From assembly GCA_023957995.1 (NCBI GenBank), contig JAMLGK010000003.1, forward strand, positions 186,001 through 250,000: a DNA stretch of 64,000 bases, given 5' to 3'. How positions within the stretch are numbered: the stretch's first letter is position 1; each line of letters starts with the position of its first letter. The notes beneath the pieces are model-generated. The model was given only the letters and a program-made list of their open reading frames with translations, did not search any database and had not been told where the DNA came from. Source of the DNA: Microthrixaceae bacterium. GTDB taxonomy: Bacteria; Actinomycetota; Acidimicrobiia; Acidimicrobiales; Microtrichaceae. A program made the position numbers and the translations under genes. Below are positions 1 through 8,078 of the stretch, in pieces.

Positions 1-559
1 CCACCCCGGCGAGGATCACCATCAGGCGGTGCCGGCGCGAAGCAGCCCGGTAGGTGAACTGTTCGCGTGACGCTTCCACCTCGTCGCGCGGCCCCATCCC
101 CGGGATCTTCACGAACCCACCTGCGGGGAGCACCTTCACCCCGTAGCGGAGTCCACTGCGTGTGGTGCGCGCCCAGATCGTCGGTCCGAACCCGACGAAG
201 AAGTCGGTGGGGCGCATCCCGACCCTGCGAGCCACGACGAAGTGGCCGAGTTCGTGGAGGAACACCAGCACGGTGAGCATCGCGATGAAGGCGATGGCTC
301 CCGGGAGCCAGTACCAGAAGGCTGCCAGCCCTGCGACGGTGGCCAACGCCCGCATCGGGTGCCACTCGAGCTTGCGCCCTTCCGCCCGCCCGGCCCGGCG
401 CCACCTGCGCAACCAGCGCACCGGTGTGGGGTCGTCGCGGAGCACCACGGGATCAGCGAGCTCGTTCGGCGACCCGGGAGCGTCAACGACCAGGTCGATG
501 TCGATGTCGGTCTCGTCGGCCTCTGGGCCCGTAGTGGAGTGCTGGATGAGTGATGTCAT
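1..559 (-). CDS. Site-2 protease (M50 family), partial: C-terminus lies beyond the window start
   Basis: Membrane zinc protease of the RseP/SpoIVFB type, which cuts substrates inside the membrane. Reading from ATG at 559 downward, about 186 residues are visible before the window edge. Residues 1-65 are acidic then basic and hydrophilic. A hydrophobic helix follows, carrying the zinc motif HELGH at residues 102-106 (FLHELGHFVVARRVGM). The next stretch, FFVGFGP and then LPAGGFVKIPGM, is the typical juxta-catalytic region of the family. The partner NPDG/LDG motif and PDZ domain should be beyond position 1. The long hydrophilic N-terminus before the first helix is unusual for RseP. In-frame TGA just upstream (584-586) supports this start. 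Family assignment is firm; the substrate is unknown. Confidence 0.88.
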   Translation of the reverse strand, partial: MTSLIQHSTTGPEADETDIDIDLVVDAPGSPNELADPVVLRDDPTPVRWLRRWRRAGRAEGRKLEWHPMRALATVAGLAAFWYWLPGAIAFIAMLTVLVFLHELGHFVVARRVGMRPTDFFVGFGPTIWARTTRSGLRYGVKVLPAGGFVKIPGMGPRDEVEASREQFTYRAASRRHRLMVILAGV

Positions 560-944
560 GTCTTCTCGGATTGTCTCATGCAGTCACCGGAGGCGAGGTG
601 CCACGGCGCTGGGCAAAGGTGCCCTGTGCGAACCCGTGCTGGACGGGCCGTTCAGTTGTGTGGACGTTCTTCGGGCGAAGAGGTCGCGACAATGGTGACG
701 ACGGCCCACGCCGGCCGGACCCGACCCGGACAATCACCCAGTCCGCGCCCGTTTCCGAGCGCGTACCAGCTCTGGTTCCGGGCCCCGGTCGTGCTTCGGG
801 AGGCGGTGAAGTCATCTGGATCCCGGGGTCGGGCCCGGAGACGCCGAACCGCATGGCGACCGGAACCCGTTGCACCCCTGTGGAGGGTCGGCCGCCACCC
901 CCTAACATCGCTGGCCTAGGGCCGTTGGACGGCAGGGGGCGCAG
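560..944. other. Intergenic region between divergent genes, no gene seen
   Basis: About 385 bases lie between the start of the site-2 protease (minus strand) and the nitroreductase (plus strand). Open frames here are GC-rich shadow frames without family resemblance. I found no convincing promoter pair or hairpin. If the nitroreductase starts at the internal ATG near 1059 instead of 945, this gap is longer. Confidence 0.5.
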
Positions 945-1700
945 ATGGCCAGATCGGACGAACCACCCGCCACCGGGCACGGCGAGGACCACGGGGTCAC
1001 CAACGAGCGCGCGCCGGAGGGCGACCGGAGCTTCGGGTCGGTCAAGGATCGCCTCGACATGAGCCTCCAGGAAGCCATGTCGACCCAACGGGCCGTGCGC
1101 AAGGTGCTGCCCGAACAGATCGATGACGACATCGTGCTGCGCTGCATCGAGCTCGCGCTGAAGGCCCCGACGGGATCCAACGGTCAGAACTGGGAATTCA
1201 TCATCGTGCGCGACCGCGCCACCAAGGCGGCGTTCGCTGCCCAGTACCGCAAGGCGTGGAGGATCTACGGAACCATCGGTGAGCGGGTCACCTCCGACCA
1301 GGCCGACATGGCCAAGGTCCTGCGGGCGGTGGGTTGGCAGGTCGACAACTTCGAGGACATTCCCACGGTGGTCGTGCCGTGCCTGGTGGGACCCAGCAGG
1401 TTCGTTCCCGCCAGCATCGGACAGTCGAGCCACTACGGCTCGATCTACCCCAGTGTGCAGAACCTGTTGCTGGCGGCCCGTGCGATGGGTCTCGGTGCAT
1501 CGCTCATAACGCTTCCCCTGTGGAACCAGTTCCGGGCGCGCCGGATCCTGGGCCTGCCCATCAAGGTCCAGCCGGTGTGCATGGTTCCCCTCGGATGGCC
1601 CAGGGGGCGCTACGGGCCGACCACCCGGCGACCGGTGGGAGATGTCACACACCTGGATCGCTTCGGACGCCGTGAATGGCGCGATCGAACGTCGGACTGA
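945..1700 (+). CDS. Nitroreductase family protein
   Basis: FMN-binding nitroreductase-fold oxidoreductase of about 251 residues. Near residues 45-65 it has the family opening STQRAVRKVLPEQIDDD, then a run ending APTGSNGQNWEFIIVRD, the usual flavin-contacting segment. A hydrophobic dimer helix SVQNLLLAARAMGLGASLIT and the ending PLGWPRGRYGP also fit the family. The first ~35 residues (MARSDEPPATGHGEDHG...) are hydrophilic and dispensable-looking, so ATG at 1059 (MSLQEAMSTQR) is an alternative start. A purine-rich cagggggc precedes 945. The substrate cannot be told from sequence. The 3' end overlaps the next gene's upstream reading frame. Confidence 0.85.
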   Translation: MARSDEPPATGHGEDHGVTNERAPEGDRSFGSVKDRLDMSLQEAMSTQRAVRKVLPEQIDDDIVLRCIELALKAPTGSNGQNWEFIIVRDRATKAAFAAQYRKAWRIYGTIGERVTSDQADMAKVLRAVGWQVDNFEDIPTVVVPCLVGPSRFVPASIGQSSHYGSIYPSVQNLLLAARAMGLGASLITLPLWNQFRARRILGLPIKVQPVCMVPLGWPRGRYGPTTRRPVGDVTHLDRFGRREWRDRTSD

Positions 1701-2781
1701 GGCAGGGGTGCACCTCGGGATCTACACCGACGCACACGTGCGCGGGGGCGCCGAGTCGGCGCTGGCCAACTTCATCGAGCGGTACTCCGACGACGTCATG
1801 GTGACGGTCATGGGACCCGATGAGGAACTGGTGCGTTGGCTGGCTGCGCACCGGCGGGGAGCCCGTTACTCGGTGCTGCCGGAGATCGCAGATCGGCGGG
1901 ACCTGGCGGCGATGCGCGCAACCCGCAGGGCGTTCCGCAACCTGGGTGCGGACGTCATCCACTTCAACCTGTCCACGATGTCGTCGTGCCAGTGGGCGAT
2001 CCTGGCGGCGCTCACGATCCCGGGACAGCCCTATGTGGTGCTGGAGCACTCACCGGTGGGCACCTGGTCCCCGATGTCGCAACGTCTCAAGCACCTCACC
2101 TCCGCACGGGCCGCGGCCCACGTGACGGTCGGTCATGCAGCTGCGCGCAACATCGAGGCACTCGGTGGTCTCCCGGACGGTTCCATAGAGGTGATCCACT
2201 CGGGTGTGCCGGTGGTGGAACTGGATCCCCCCGAGCGTTCGGGCAGCGAGTTCACGCTCGGGATGCTGGCCCGACACGACCCTGCCAAGGGCGTCGACAT
2301 CGCCATCCGCACCGTCGCCGAACTGGGCGAGGGCTACCGCCTCGTGGTGCTCGGCGACGGTCCCCAGACTCCCGAGTTGGTCGACCTGATCGAAGAGCTC
2401 GGAGTTGGTGACCGGGTGGAGTTGCGACCGTATGCGCCGGACGCCCGGAACCTCTATCCGACCTTCGATGTGTACCTGTTGCCCTCGCGTTTCGAAGCCT
2501 TCCCGGTGACGGTGCAGGAGGCCATGCAGGCAGGCGTGCCGGTGGTGGCCACAGAGGTCGGCAGCATCCGCGAAGCGATCGACGACGAGGAGACCGGACT
2601 GATCGTGCCGGTGGGCGATGTGGCGGCCCTGGCGACCGCTGTGGCGAGGTTGCGCGACGATCCAGAACTGCGCGGGGCGATGGCTCGCCGGGCCGCAGAG
2701 GTGGGCCGTGCGCGCTTCGACGTCGACGAAGCGGTTCGCTCGTGGGAGGACCTCTACCGGCGCGTTGTCAACGAAGCGTGA
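1642..2781 (+). CDS. Glycosyltransferase family 4 protein (GT-B fold)
   Basis: Retaining glycosyltransferase. The N-terminal domain starts GIYTDAHVRGGAESALANF, matching the glycine-rich acceptor loop of GT4 enzymes. The C-terminal domain holds LGMLARHDPAKGVDIAI, a sugar-nucleotide region LPSRFEAFPVTVQEAMQAG (the E-x7-E type motif) and VPVVATEVGSIREAI. Length (379) is typical. The ATG at 1642 overlaps the upstream nitroreductase by 59 bases; GTG at 1672 or 1708 would shorten the start and may be the true one because homology begins only at GIYTDAH. The donor and acceptor sugars are unknown; no other envelope sugar genes are adjacent. Confidence 0.87.
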   Translation: MSHTWIASDAVNGAIERRTEAGVHLGIYTDAHVRGGAESALANFIERYSDDVMVTVMGPDEELVRWLAAHRRGARYSVLPEIADRRDLAAMRATRRAFRNLGADVIHFNLSTMSSCQWAILAALTIPGQPYVVLEHSPVGTWSPMSQRLKHLTSARAAAHVTVGHAAARNIEALGGLPDGSIEVIHSGVPVVELDPPERSGSEFTLGMLARHDPAKGVDIAIRTVAELGEGYRLVVLGDGPQTPELVDLIEELGVGDRVELRPYAPDARNLYPTFDVYLLPSRFEAFPVTVQEAMQAGVPVVATEVGSIREAIDDEETGLIVPVGDVAALATAVARLRDDPELRGAMARRAAEVGRARFDVDEAVRSWEDLYRRVVNEA

Positions 2782-2877
2782 CCACAGAGCGCCCATCAAC
2801 CAACGCACACCAACCGACGCGTGACCGCTGGTTGAGCGAGTTCCGCGGGGAACCGGGGATCCCGGACCCCGGCCGGT

Positions 2878-3651
2878 TCAGCTGATGGTGAAGTCCGCGG
2901 TGGTGGTGGTGAGGTGCTCGGTGGGCCCGTCGGCCGGTGCGCATCCGTCGCCCACCCCTGTGGTTGCCTCGACCGAGATCTCGTAGTCACCTGGTGTGAG
3001 GGGTGTCGACTCGGTGATCACGAACGCCGACGTGGCCGCGACGGTGTCGGCGGCTTCCGGTGCCTCCCGGGTCGCTACGGCGGCGCAGCCCACGCTCGCG
3101 TCCGAAGGGTCGCTCAAGGTGAGTACCGAATCGGTCGTGTCGGCGCCAGCGTCGACGCAGCCGTAGGTCTCCACGTTCTCAGCGCCTGAGATCGTGACCA
3201 GCACGCAGTGCTGGGACTGCTGTCCCGACGCAGCTGGTGTTGTCGGATCATCGAGCTCCACCTTCACCAACCCGTCGGGATCGGTTCGCAGCACCACACC
3301 GAAGTCACCCACCGACGCGGCAGCACCGAGATCGACGGTGTGTGGTTCCACCGAGCTGTCGGGGTCTCCGGACGGGGTGCTGTCCGGGGGCACGGTGGTC
3401 TCCTCGGCCGCGATCACATCCGCGTCGGAGGGGTCGTCGTTGCCGCTGTCGGTGGTGAGGCTGACGATCACCACCGCGGCCACCACCCCTATTCCGATCG
3501 CGGCGGCGGCCACAACGGCCCGACCGCGCAAGAGGCCCGACCCACCGGCCTTGGTCTCGCTGGAGGATGGCAGGGAAGCGCTGTCGGGATTCGAGTCGGA
3601 ACCAGAATCATCATGGGAAGGTGGGCTGGTCGGGTCTGGCTGGTCGGCCAT
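2878..3651 (-). CDS. Membrane-anchored, Ser/Thr/Asp-rich hypothetical protein
   Basis: Not recognised. The 257-residue protein begins MADQPDPTSPPSHDDSGSDS, a low-complexity acidic cytoplasmic tail, followed by one hydrophobic helix (AVVAAAAIGIGVVAAVVIVSL, about residues 47-67) and an extracytoplasmic region of ~190 residues. That region has four cysteines (QHCVLVT, YGCVDAG, VGCAAVA, GDGCAPA), suggesting disulfides in an exported beta-rich domain. The start is fixed by a good ribosome site, aggaggtcaacc, directly before ATG 3651. Function unknown; topology inferred from hydrophobicity. Confidence 0.72.
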   Translation of the reverse strand: MADQPDPTSPPSHDDSGSDSNPDSASLPSSSETKAGGSGLLRGRAVVAAAAIGIGVVAAVVIVSLTTDSGNDDPSDADVIAAEETTVPPDSTPSGDPDSSVEPHTVDLGAAASVGDFGVVLRTDPDGLVKVELDDPTTPAASGQQSQHCVLVTISGAENVETYGCVDAGADTTDSVLTLSDPSDASVGCAAVATREAPEAADTVAATSAFVITESTPLTPGDYEISVEATTGVGDGCAPADGPTEHLTTTTADFTIS

Positions 3652-3870
3652 GGTTGACCTCCTGGGCTGCGGTGAGGTGCAACCGACGTTACTCAGGTGG
3701 TCACACCCCCGATGCGGAGATCGCACCCGCGGGAACTATTGCCCAGTACCGCCTCTCGCGACAGGCGCGATTCCGTCGTCGGCGGCCGCCCGGACCGGGG
3801 CCAGGACGACTCGAGTCCTTCGTCGAAGCGGCCGGCGTGTGGAAGCGCTTCTCGGGATCGGTCGGTCGTC

Positions 3871-4422
3871 GTGGCGGAGTGGGCACAGGCGGTCGTTACG
3901 CTTCTGGGCGTGGGTCTGCTCGCCGCGCTCTACTGGGTCGTCGCACTGGTGCTGGTGGTCGCAGGTGTCGGCAAGCTGGCGGATCCGGCTCGTACCGGCG
4001 GAGCGATGGCCGCTCTGGGCCTGCCCGCGCCTCGGTTCGGTGCAAGGGTGGTGGGAGCGTGGGAGGTGGTCCTCGGCGGCGCAGCTCTGATGGCTCCCCG
4101 CGGAGGTGTGGGCACCATCGTGGCGGCGTTGGTAGCGGCCACCTATCTGGTGCTCGCCCTGGTGGTGGCGGTTGCGATCCGCAGGGGTCTCGCAGACTGC
4201 GGCTGTATCGGTGTGAGGGCGAGCGCCCCATCCTCGCTGCATGTCGCCCTCAACGTGGGTTCCGCGCTCGTGGCGGCGACTGTGTCGGTGTTCGGGGCCG
4301 CGGATCTGGTGTCCGGGCTCGAGGACCTGGGGCTTCCGTGGAACCTGCTCACCGCTGTGGTCGTCGCCGGTGCTGCAGGAGCACTGGTCGCTCTGCCGGG
4401 TGGGTCAGCCGCTGAACAGTGA
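3871..4422 (+). CDS. MauE/DoxX-like four-helix membrane protein
   Basis: Small integral membrane protein (about 183 residues from GTG 3871). It begins AEWAQAVVTLLGVGLLAALYWVV and continues VLVVAGVGKLADP, the usual MauE/DoxX first-helix pattern ending in K(L/F)xDP. A DCGCIG motif sits after the third helix; CxC motifs at this position are typical of MauE-domain proteins that act with thioredoxin-like partners. The frame is open upstream to 3697, but that extension is Arg/Ser-rich and unlike a membrane protein. Its last 18 bases overlap the convergent gene. A role in thiol redox is inferred from the family only. Confidence 0.7.
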   Translation: MAEWAQAVVTLLGVGLLAALYWVVALVLVVAGVGKLADPARTGGAMAALGLPAPRFGARVVGAWEVVLGGAALMAPRGGVGTIVAALVAATYLVLALVVAVAIRRGLADCGCIGVRASAPSSLHVALNVGSALVAATVSVFGAADLVSGLEDLGLPWNLLTAVVVAGAAGALVALPGGSAAEQ

Positions 4423-4866
4423 ACTCAGGTCCATCACCAGCAGCACCGACAGGAGCCCGATCACGCAGACGTTGATGGTGCTGATCGCCCACTTCCAGGC
4501 GTGGTCGGCCTTCCAGAATCGCCGGATCGACGCAATGTTGAACCCGATGGCGATGAGGCTGATCGGTATGCCGATCCAGGGGCCCACCGCGTCGGCCAGC
4601 CCGAGCAGGGGCAGGACCCAGGGGAACACCACGTAGGCGAGGGTGCAACGCACCGCTGACACCATCACCGAGGTGCTGAACATCCGGGTGGCCGAATCGG
4701 GATCCTCGACATCGAGCGAGCCGGTAGAGGAACCGTCCGCAGTGCCAACGGTGGTGGCCCCACGAGTCGTGGTGTCGAGCGCGCCCAGCACCGGAACCGG
4801 GCAGGGCTGCTCGCCGGCGTCGAGGCTGACGCCTCCGGTACCTTCGACTACGGGTGTCTCGGACAT
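4405..4866 (-). CDS. Hypothetical membrane protein
   Basis: Not recognised. The 153-residue protein starts MSETPVVEGTGG and has an acidic, Thr-rich first ~65 residues. Three hydrophobic segments follow: SVMVSAVRCTLAYVVFPWVL, VGPWIGIPISLIAIGFNIAS and AISTINVCVIGLLSVLLVM. The cytoplasmic-looking link IRRFWKADHAWKWA is basic. The arrangement resembles small unannotated actinobacterial membrane proteins, but I cannot name a family. Its 3' end overlaps the preceding plus-strand gene by 18 bases. It lies just downstream of the tRNA-Lys gene on the same strand. Confidence 0.65.
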   Translation of the reverse strand: MSETPVVEGTGGVSLDAGEQPCPVPVLGALDTTTRGATTVGTADGSSTGSLDVEDPDSATRMFSTSVMVSAVRCTLAYVVFPWVLPLLGLADAVGPWIGIPISLIAIGFNIASIRRFWKADHAWKWAISTINVCVIGLLSVLLVMDLSSLFSG

Positions 4867-4954
4867 CGCTTTCCAGTCTCGCGCCGTCGAGCGCATCACA
4901 TGCAACCGCTGCCCGAAACCGTTCGGGCAACCGATTCCGCTCGGATCGGCTCGG

Positions 4955-5027
4955 TGGGCCCCGTGGGGATCGAACCCACGACCGATGGATTAAAAGTCCA
5001 CTGCTCTGCCAACTGAGCTAGAGGCCC
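4955..5027 (-). tRNA. tRNA-Lys (anticodon TTT)
   Basis: On the minus strand a complete 73-base cloverleaf reads from GGGCCTC to GGGGCCC plus discriminator A. The acceptor arms pair over seven positions with one G-T. The D arm is GCTC...GAGC, the anticodon stem GTGGA/TCCAT has one imperfect end, and the loop CTTTTAA gives anticodon TTT. The T arm is CGTGG-GTTCGAT-CCCACG. No CCA is encoded. Confidence 0.97.
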
Positions 5028-5143
5028 GGGACTGCAAGATAACCCGCGAGGGAACGCGCAGGGTCAAGCGGCGGTGTCGACCGAGGGCCGATCGACAGAC
5101 TTGTATCCGAGGCTCCGACCGGTCGTGGCCGCTTCACGTGGTG

Positions 5144-5608
5144 TCAGGCGGTGATCCTGAAGACCGGGAAGCCGGGGGCGATCGCCTCGAGCTCGGTGTC
5201 GGTCGCGTCCTTCGTGACGCCTTCGAAGAACTTGCCGACCTCGAATCCCCACTTGTCGAGGTAGGCGCGCAGGATCGGCGTCTTGTCACGGTCCGGCACC
5301 TCGACCACCGAGAAGTCCTCGGTCCGTCGGCCCTTGCGCAGGCGACCACCACCCGCTGCGCGGATGTTCTTGACCCACTGCGTGGTGCCGCGAGGAGCGA
5401 CGAGGTAACGCTCTCCGTCGAGTTGGAGGGGGTTCACCGGAACCGCACGCCACTCGCCCGAGGTCCTGCCGCGAACCTCGAGGAGTCGTGAGCCGAAGAG
5501 GCTGACGCCGAGCCTCGCCAGGCCACTGACGATCGGGTTGAAGACACGGGAATCGAAGGTGCCGGGGCGGATGTAGCGGGTTGCTGGGGTTGCTTCGATG
5601 GTTGTCAT
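5144..5608 (-). CDS. Deazaflavin (F420)-dependent nitroreductase, Ddn-like
   Basis: About 154 residues, split-barrel flavin fold. After a short N-terminal segment it shows LLEVRGRTSGEWRAVPVNPL, then YLVAPRGTTQWVKNIRAAGGG and a terminal GFPVFRITA. These are the cofactor-binding features of the Mycobacterium Ddn / Rv3547 family, whose members use reduced F420 to reduce nitro compounds and quinones. Start ATG 5608 is preceded by a purine-rich aaaggac. The gene is divergent from a TetR regulator with two matching palindromes in the shared promoter region, so it is the likely regulated target. The substrate is unknown. Confidence 0.85.
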   Translation of the reverse strand: MTTIEATPATRYIRPGTFDSRVFNPIVSGLARLGVSLFGSRLLEVRGRTSGEWRAVPVNPLQLDGERYLVAPRGTTQWVKNIRAAGGGRLRKGRRTEDFSVVEVPDRDKTPILRAYLDKWGFEVGKFFEGVTKDATDTELEAIAPGFPVFRITA

Positions 5609-5633
5609 GGGAAGTCCTTTCTGACCGGAAAAC

Positions 5634-5648
5634 GAGAGCAGTGCTCTC
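5634..5648. promoter_or_regulatory. Palindromic operator 1, probable TetR site
   Basis: Perfect 15-base palindrome GAGAGCA-G-TGCTCTC, 25 bases upstream of the Ddn-like start. A near-copy lies 52 bases away (centre to centre, about five helical turns), so both would face the same side of DNA. Assignment to the adjacent TetR protein is by location. Confidence 0.7.
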
Positions 5649-5686
5649 ATTTCGTTCCATCAAACAGGAAGCTCGGAAGAAAAGCA

Positions 5687-5699
5687 AGAGCAGTGCTCT
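5687..5699. promoter_or_regulatory. Palindromic operator 2, probable TetR site
   Basis: Thirteen-base palindrome AGAGCA-G-TGCTCT, sharing its core with operator 1 and lying 22 bases before the tetR start. The flanks CGTTTT/AAAACG around the two sites also match in inverted orientation. It likely mediates autorepression. Confidence 0.7.
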
Positions 5700-5721
5700 C
5701 GTTTTCTGTCACAATGCCCAC

Positions 5722-6441
5722 ATGGCGAAAGAGCGAACGCCGCGCCAACTGGCGCGCGAGCGGATCACCGCGGACCTGATCGAGGAGGGACGCCGGCAGC
5801 TCGCGGAGCACGGAGCGGCAGGGCTCTCACTGCGGTCGGTGGCCCGCGAGCTGGGCATGGTCTCCTCCGCTGTGTACCGGTACGTGGACAGCAGGGACGA
5901 CCTGCTCACCCGTCTCATCGTCGAGGCGTACGACTCCCTCGGTGACGCCGTGGAAGCCTCGCTCGAGTCGAGCGCGACTGCTGCTCCGGCCGATCGTTGG
6001 GTCCGAGCGGCGCACGCGGTCCGGGACTGGGCGCTGGAGCGGCCGCACGAGTACTTCTTGATATTTGGCACACCGGTGCCCGGTTACGCGGCACCGGAGG
6101 CCACCGCGGTGGCGGGAACGCGCGCTTCGCTGGCGTTGGTACGCATCGTGGTCGAGGCCTCGGAGCGGGGGCAGGTGGACCGGAACCCGGGTCTGCCGAC
6201 CGCACGGATGTCAGAGGAGTTGACCGAGGACTTCTCGGTCCTGAGGCGCTCCATCGAAGGCGGCGACCAGCTCAGCGACGATCTGCTGTTGGCGGTGCTC
6301 GTCGGCTGGACACAGATGTTCGGGCTCGTGAGCTTCGAGGTGTCGAACCAGACACGTTCGGTGGTCGAGAACCACCGGGACCTGTTCGACTCGGCAGTGC
6401 GGTTGACAGCAGCACAGATCGGACTGGCCGGTGCGAACTGA
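5722..6441 (+). CDS. TetR family transcriptional regulator
   Basis: A 239-residue regulator. The N-terminal helix-turn-helix reads GAAGLSLRSVARELGMVSSAVYRYVDSRDDLL (given here in pieces: GLSLRSVARELGM, then SSAVYRYVDSRDDLL), the standard TetR DNA-binding signature. A C-terminal ligand/dimer domain follows with WVRAAHAVRDWALERPHEY and EELTEDFSVLRRSIEGGD. ATG 5722 gives MAKERTPRQLARERI; the frame upstream is open but lies in the operator region. It is divergent from the Ddn-like gene and probably represses both. The inducer is unknown. Confidence 0.93.
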   Translation: MAKERTPRQLARERITADLIEEGRRQLAEHGAAGLSLRSVARELGMVSSAVYRYVDSRDDLLTRLIVEAYDSLGDAVEASLESSATAAPADRWVRAAHAVRDWALERPHEYFLIFGTPVPGYAAPEATAVAGTRASLALVRIVVEASERGQVDRNPGLPTARMSEELTEDFSVLRRSIEGGDQLSDDLLLAVLVGWTQMFGLVSFEVSNQTRSVVENHRDLFDSAVRLTAAQIGLAGAN

Positions 6442-6468
6442 GACCGAATCAGATGCCCGGTTAATCTG

Positions 6469-7518
6469 GTGGACATGGGAGCGGGTGCTGGCCCGGGATC
6501 TGAGAGGGATCCCTTCGAGCAGCTGTTGAATCCGGATTTCGCTCAATCTGCGGAGTACCGGGAACCGAGCGCGGAGGAGCGCGCCGCTGCCGTTGCCGCG
6601 CAGAAGGCCGCAGCAAGGAAAGAGCGGGAGGCCGATCTCCGTCGGCGCCTGGCCGAACAAGCCGTACATGACGATGAGGTCGCCAAACGGGAGCGTCGGG
6701 CTCGTCGTCGCAACCCGACGCGGATCTGGAAGGTGCTCGGGATACTCACCGCGGTCGTGGCAGCACTCGCTTTCGCATGGATGCAGACCCGGGGCTCCGT
6801 GGTCGCTGTCGGTGATTCCCGAACCTCGGTTCGTCCGGCCGACTACCCGCCGGTTGATGATTCGGTATCTGATTCGCCGCTCGGGACTCCGCCGCCGGCC
6901 CCGCTGGACCCCGGGCCCTACGAGTTCGTTCAGATGCAGCAAGATGGCTCGGGACCGATCGCGTGGGACCCGTGCAGGCCCATCCGCTACGTGGTCAATC
7001 CTTCAGGTGCACCGGCGGGAGCCGAGCAGCTCCTGGAACAGGCGGTCGCCAACACAGCTGCTGCCACGGGGTTTCAGTTCGTGGATTCAGGTACGACCGA
7101 CGAGCCATGGACCAAGCAACGCGATGCGTATCAACCGGATCGCTACGACGACAGGTGGGCACCGGTGCTGATCAGCTGGGAAACGCAGAACACGGTTCCG
7201 GACATCGCCGGGTACATAGCCGGCCTGGGCGGGGGGACACCCAGATCCGACTCCTCGGGTAGAGCTGCCTATGTCAGCGGCGCGGTGGTTCTCGACGCCG
7301 AGGATCTCGATGCGATGCTGCTGGAACCGGATGGCACGACCGCGGCCCGAGCCGTGATCCAGCACGAACTGGGTCACCTCGTGGGACTCGACCACGTCGC
7401 CGATGCTTCGCAACTCATGTACACCGAGGGAACCCCTGCGCAGACCGGAGACTGGGGAACGGGCGACCTGGCTGGGCTCAACGTTCTCGGAAGCCAACCC
7501 TGCATGCCGGAGCTGTAG
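6469..7518 (+). CDS. Membrane-anchored matrixin-like zinc metalloprotease
   Basis: A 349-residue protein. Residues 30-85 are a highly charged, probably coiled-coil cytoplasmic segment rich in Ala, Arg and Glu. A single helix follows (about 88-104, VLGILTAVVAALAFAWM). The extracytoplasmic domain contains the extended zinc motif HELGHLVGLDH at residues 299-309 (HExxHxxGxxH) and a downstream Met (QLMYTEGT), which could be the Met-turn of metzincins. Two cysteines (DPCRPI and QPCMPEL) may form a disulfide. GTG 6469 is used here; ATG 6475 is equally possible. The substrate is unknown. The N-terminal charged tail is unusual for matrixins. Confidence 0.83.
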   Translation: MDMGAGAGPGSERDPFEQLLNPDFAQSAEYREPSAEERAAAVAAQKAAARKEREADLRRRLAEQAVHDDEVAKRERRARRRNPTRIWKVLGILTAVVAALAFAWMQTRGSVVAVGDSRTSVRPADYPPVDDSVSDSPLGTPPPAPLDPGPYEFVQMQQDGSGPIAWDPCRPIRYVVNPSGAPAGAEQLLEQAVANTAAATGFQFVDSGTTDEPWTKQRDAYQPDRYDDRWAPVLISWETQNTVPDIAGYIAGLGGGTPRSDSSGRAAYVSGAVVLDAEDLDAMLLEPDGTTAARAVIQHELGHLVGLDHVADASQLMYTEGTPAQTGDWGTGDLAGLNVLGSQPCMPEL

Positions 7519-7539
7519 GACCTCCGGCGCGGTGTCGGT

Positions 7540-7992
7540 TCAGCTGCGCACGAGTCGCGCCGAGAGGTGATGCGTCATCTCCAGCCCGACAGCAGCCATG
7601 GAGAGGTCGTACTCGAGCACGTCCCGGTGCACTGAGATGCGTCGGGTCACCGCTGTCACCTCCTTGGCGGTGGGCGAACCGGTCAGCGAGATCGACTCGA
7701 AGTGGAACGAACCGGGTTCGGTCGGCGTCGCCACGGTCACCTCGGTGATACCGAAGACGTGGGCGAGGTACAGCTCACAGGAATCCCCGGCGGAGCGAAT
7801 GAACCCGACCTCGCTGTGGCGTGGCTCACCACTAGCGGCATCCGTCGTGGTGCTGAGCCATCGGGCCAGGGGTTTGTCGGGGACCGCGGTGATCTCGAGG
7901 GTCTCGTTGTAGGAGAACGGTTCGATCGTCGGATACTCACCGGAACCGCCGCCGGTCCAGCGGCCCAGGAGTGCTTCGTGTGGGTTCACCAT
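7540..7992 (-). CDS. Nitrobindin family heme-binding beta-barrel protein
   Basis: At 150 residues this matches the usual size of bacterial nitrobindins, ten-stranded barrels that bind ferric heme and interact with NO or peroxynitrite. The opening LLGRWTGGGSGEYPTIEPF contains the family GxWxGxG motif and the PxI-PF segment. The C-terminal MTHHLSARLVRS supplies the expected proximal histidine region. The gene is on the minus strand and its 5' end lies close to the divergent aminotransferase gene. The physiological role is not known for most of these proteins. Confidence 0.88.
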   Translation of the reverse strand: MVNPHEALLGRWTGGGSGEYPTIEPFSYNETLEITAVPDKPLARWLSTTTDAASGEPRHSEVGFIRSAGDSCELYLAHVFGITEVTVATPTEPGSFHFESISLTGSPTAKEVTAVTRRISVHRDVLEYDLSMAAVGLEMTHHLSARLVRS

Positions 7993-8078
7993 CGGAACAG
8001 CCTTTCACCCCGCTGCGCGGTGCTGGTCAGTTACCGTTCCCCTCTCGACGGGCCACGGAGCCGGAGGAGGGTCGGACG

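Noticed and set aside
870..908. Promoter for the nitroreductase (TTGCAC and TAACAT)
   Set aside because: The spacing between the two boxes is about 27 bases, too long for a sigma70-type promoter.
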